Part shown: positions 61,675 through 64,000 of the stretch, one piece after another | How positions within the stretch are numbered: position 1 is the stretch's first letter | How the letters are laid out: each line of letters starts with the position of its first letter | Assembly: GCF_000337795.1 (NCBI RefSeq) | Contig: NZ_AOLP01000004.1 | Span: 186,001-250,000, forward strand | Source of the DNA: Haloferax denitrificans ATCC 35960 | GTDB taxonomy: Archaea; Halobacteriota; Halobacteria; Halobacteriales; Haloferacaceae | Direction: 5' to 3' | DNA: 64,000 bases | The notes under the pieces: model-generated | What the model was told of the DNA's origin: nothing | The model's database searches: none | Seen by the model: the letters and a program-made list of their open reading frames with translations, nothing else | Translations under genes and position numbers: made by a program

Positions 61675-63342
61675 ATGGACGCAGACGCGAACGCTCACGC
61701 CCTCGGAGAGGGCACGGTGGCGACCGACTCGGCGAGTGGGTTGACGTACTGGGGGCCCGCGGTGGCGGTGAGTCTCGCGATGTTCATCGGAGTCATCGAC
61801 TCGACGCTGATGAACGTCGCGATTCCGTCTATCGTCGCCGACCTCGACACGACCGTCACGGTGGTACAGGGCGCGATTTCGTTTTACGCGATGGTCATGG
61901 CGGCGCTGATTCTCCCCGGCGGCAAGCTGTCGTCGATGTACGGGATTCGACGGCTGATGACCGCGACGCTCCTCGTGTACGGGGTCGGGACGACGCTGGC
62001 GGCGCTGAGTTGGAACGTCGCCGTGCTCTACGTCGGCTGGTCGGTCATCGAGGGAGCCGCCGCCGCCGTGTTGCTCCCGCTGACGTTCACCGTCCTCCTC
62101 GTCAGCTACGAGGGCGCAGACCGGGCGAAAGCCCTCGGTATCCTCGCCGGCGTGAACGCCGCGGGTGCCGCGTTCGGACCGCTACTCGGCGGCGCGGTCA
62201 CGACGTTCGCGAGCTGGCGATGGGGGTTCGGCATCGAGGTGCTAATCGTCCTCGTCGCGCTCGCGTTCGTCAGGTATCTCCCCGAGGAACCCCTGAGCGA
62301 GACGCCGACGAAACTGGACGTCGGCGGCACGCTCCTCTCGGTGGCGGGAACGACCGCCCTCGTCGCCGGCGTCCTCTTGGCCGGGCGATACGGTTGGCTG
62401 TTGGCCCGCCGGCCGTTCGTCGTCGGCGACGTGCAGTTGGACCTGCTCGGCGCGTCTCCGACCCTCTGGCTCGTCGGCTTCGGGGCCGTCGTCTTCGCAG
62501 GCTTCGTCCAGTACGAGCGCCGCGTCGAGCGCGAGGGTGGGTCGCCGCTCGTCCCGGTCCGGCTCCTGTCGAACGAGGCGTTCACCGCCGGCGTCGTCAC
62601 GAACGCCGCGCGGTCGTTGGTCCTCGCGGGCTTCATCTTCGTCGTCCCGGTCTTCCTCCAGTCCGGGGCCGGCTACACCGCGTTCGAGACCGGCGTCGCG
62701 ATGCTCCCGTTTTCGATTGCGACGTTCGTCGCGTCCATCTTCACGACCGGCTGGCGGCGGTTCGTCGCGCCGAAACTGCTGATTCAGGGCGGCATCGTCC
62801 TCACGGGACTCGGCGTGCTCGCGCTCGCGTCGCAGACGGCGCTGGACGCGACGGTCGCACAGCTCGCCGCGCCGATGGCGCTCATCGGTCTCGGACTCGG
62901 CCTCGTGATGGCACAGCTCATCGACATGACGCTCTCGGCCGTCGAACGGCGGGACTCGGCGGCGGCGTCCGGCCTGCTGAACGCGACGATGATGCTCGGC
63001 TACTCGTTCGGGACCGCTATCGTGGGCGCGTACCTGCTCAGGCGCTTTTACGGCGGCGTCGTCGACGGCGTGTTGACCGCCATCGACGCGGGCGTGTCGG
63101 CGAGCGAGCGAGGGGCGCTCGTCCTCGCGCTGGAAAACGCCGCCGAGACGGCGACCGAAGAGACCCAACGGGCGTTTCTCGCCGGCCTCACGCCGGCGCA
63201 ACGAGAACTGCTGGCCGACGTGTTCGACGCCGCGATAGTGCAGGCACAGCGGGAGACGCTGTTGCTCCTCGCGCTGTTCGTGTTGCTCGTGCTCCTCGTG
63301 TCGACGCTTCTGCCGGACGGAGAGACCGGCGGCGATCCGTGA
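61675..63342 (+). CDS. MFS transporter, DHA2 (EmrB/QacA-like) drug exporter
   Basis: This 555-residue protein has about fourteen transmembrane segments. Motif D1 reads MFIGVIDSTLMNVAIPSI in TM1, GGKLSSMYGIRR is motif A, and GPLLGGAVTTFASWRW matches motif C. A long hydrophilic loop before the last helix (about 480-525) is distinctive. It probably exports hydrophobic compounds using the proton gradient. ATG 61675 was preferred over the in-frame GTG at 61660. Confidence 0.9.
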   Translation: MDADANAHALGEGTVATDSASGLTYWGPAVAVSLAMFIGVIDSTLMNVAIPSIVADLDTTVTVVQGAISFYAMVMAALILPGGKLSSMYGIRRLMTATLLVYGVGTTLAALSWNVAVLYVGWSVIEGAAAAVLLPLTFTVLLVSYEGADRAKALGILAGVNAAGAAFGPLLGGAVTTFASWRWGFGIEVLIVLVALAFVRYLPEEPLSETPTKLDVGGTLLSVAGTTALVAGVLLAGRYGWLLARRPFVVGDVQLDLLGASPTLWLVGFGAVVFAGFVQYERRVEREGGSPLVPVRLLSNEAFTAGVVTNAARSLVLAGFIFVVPVFLQSGAGYTAFETGVAMLPFSIATFVASIFTTGWRRFVAPKLLIQGGIVLTGLGVLALASQTALDATVAQLAAPMALIGLGLGLVMAQLIDMTLSAVERRDSAAASGLLNATMMLGYSFGTAIVGAYLLRRFYGGVVDGVLTAIDAGVSASERGALVLALENAAETATEETQRAFLAGLTPAQRELLADVFDAAIVQAQRETLLLLALFVLLVLLVSTLLPDGETGGDP

Positions 63343-63804
63343 GCCGTGAACGCGGCGTCGTTCGCTGTCGTCGCTCTCGTCGCTCTCGTCGTCCCGACGA
63401 ACAGCGCGTTGAGTGAGCAAACAGACGTGCGAGGACGCCATTTAAAATATTCGTTTTGATAACGTCTGCGTTGAGTAGTAGTGTTCAAACTAAGCACTAC
63501 TATATTTTGGGAGACTGAGATGACCCATCGATTATACCCATTGTAGCCCTTAAAAGCGACAAATTTCAGAATGTGTGAACTGTTTCCAGAAATAATATAG
63601 TAAGATGTTAGCACAGCCAAATTAGATTCGGAAATCAATTTTAAAATATTTATATTTACAACCCCGGTTTTATTCGGCATTATTATACGATATCCCAGAC
63701 AGTCTGTATCGTCCAATTATCGGAAGTGAATCCGGATTTGGCAGTGATATGAGATTTGAGGGAATCAGGGGCCACAGCAGGACGGACGGGGAGGCGAACA
63801 GCCG
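63343..63804. other. AT-rich intergenic region
   Basis: No gene. It becomes AT-rich after about 63440 and contains the inverted repeat at 63476-63502. Confidence 0.4.
63476..63502. repeat. Perfect 8-bp inverted repeat, 11-nt loop
   Basis: TAGTAGTG and CACTACTA flank an 11-nt loop. It lies 134 bp after the MFS stop and about 300 bp before the surface protein. Its TAGTG/CACTA arms resemble the dyad at 32713-32740. Confidence 0.5.
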
Positions 63805-64000
63805 ATGACGGGAGGGCGCGGAATAACGCGACAGCGGGTGAGCACACTCGTGTTGGCGTTGATGACGGTGGTTTCGCTCGTCGCGTGGGTGCCGGTCGGC
63901 GCGGCGGCGGTCACGAACGGCGCGGACATCTCGCATTCGACTCTCTCGGTGACGCCGACGACGCTCTACGAGGGAAGCGCCGTCACCGTGAACGTCACCG
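63805..64000 (+). CDS. Secreted surface-type protein, N-terminus only
   Basis: The frame from ATG 63805 is open to the window edge (65 residues). It has a basic start (MTGGRGITRQRVS), a hydrophobic signal segment (TLVLALMTVVSLVAWVPVGA) and a mature start AAVTNGADISHSTLSVTPTT. The last visible part (YEGSAVTVNVT) looks like a beta-sandwich of an S-layer or cell-surface protein. The rest is outside the window. Confidence 0.65.
   Translation, partial: MTGGRGITRQRVSTLVLALMTVVSLVAWVPVGAAAVTNGADISHSTLSVTPTTLYEGSAVTVNVT

Noticed and set aside
63366-63392. Tandem GTCGCTCTC-like repeat after the MFS stop
   Set aside because: Only about two and a half units of low-complexity sequence, likely slippage with no further structure.

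Overview
The window looks like haloarchaeal DNA, most like Haloferax. The evidence is acidic proteins, mostly very GC-rich codon use, TATA boxes about 25-30 bp upstream of start codons (leaderless transcripts), frequent GTG starts, Tat lipoprotein signals (twin arginine plus an AGC lipobox), bacterio-opsin-activator type HTH regulators, a SWIM zinc-finger remnant and ADP-forming acyl-CoA synthetase. The species is not identified. No tRNA, rRNA, CRISPR array or intact insertion sequence was seen.

1-18.5 kb is a catabolic region for aromatic or acyl-CoA substrates. A tightly overlapping minus-strand operon (6059 down to 1) encodes a ribbon-helix-helix-like protein, a UbiD-family decarboxylase, a degenerate UbiD paralogue, a metallo-beta-lactamase hydrolase, an acyl-CoA dehydrogenase and a PPOX-type flavoprotein. 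A gamma-carbonic-anhydrase-like protein lies upstream of it. On the plus strand are a fumarylacetoacetate-hydrolase family enzyme, a 1008-residue FAD/Fe-S oxidoreductase, split ADP-forming acyl-CoA synthetase subunits, a hotdog thioesterase, a small zinc ribbon and a gentisate 1,2-dioxygenase-like bicupin. A winged-helix regulator follows on the minus strand. Gentisate ring cleavage followed by fumarylpyruvate hydrolysis is the most coherent reading. Haloferax sp. D1227 is known to degrade phenylpropionate through benzoate and gentisate. The region ends in a rearrangement scar (5'-truncated livF joined head to head with an acyl-CoA dehydrogenase fragment) and an SDR gene.

18.5-39 kb looks acquired or remodelled. 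It has visibly lower GC, long gene-poor gaps, broken genes (iron alcohol dehydrogenase, SWIM protein) and many perfect inverted repeats. It carries a sugar-type ABC importer (binding protein, double ATPase, one permease) beside an UlaG-like hydrolase, a VOC protein, a cyclase-family hydrolase and an amidase. It also carries three aldo/keto reductases and an SDR with two bat-type regulators, and a DUF234-type ATPase preceded by paired palindromes.

39-50 kb returns to high GC: a SprT-like metalloprotease, a DUF1028 protein, a dipeptide/oligopeptide ABC transporter operon with fused ATPases, an M20-family amidohydrolase and an IclR regulator with a palindrome over its own promoter. Together these suggest import and hydrolysis of peptides or N-substituted amino acids.

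50.5-64 kb is mainly membrane and housekeeping genes: an amino-acid permease with a UspA pair, a divergent tyrosine recombinase, a PiT-type phosphate transporter, DUF1269 and DUF389 membrane proteins, a membrane metallophosphoesterase, a K+ channel, an MFS drug exporter and the start of a secreted surface protein cut by the window edge.

The most unusual signals are regulatory: an 18-bp GTATAC-N6-GTATAC site found upstream of both the ubiD operon and the SDR, and perfect dyads at several other promoters. All homology statements rest on reading motifs by eye; no database search was run.
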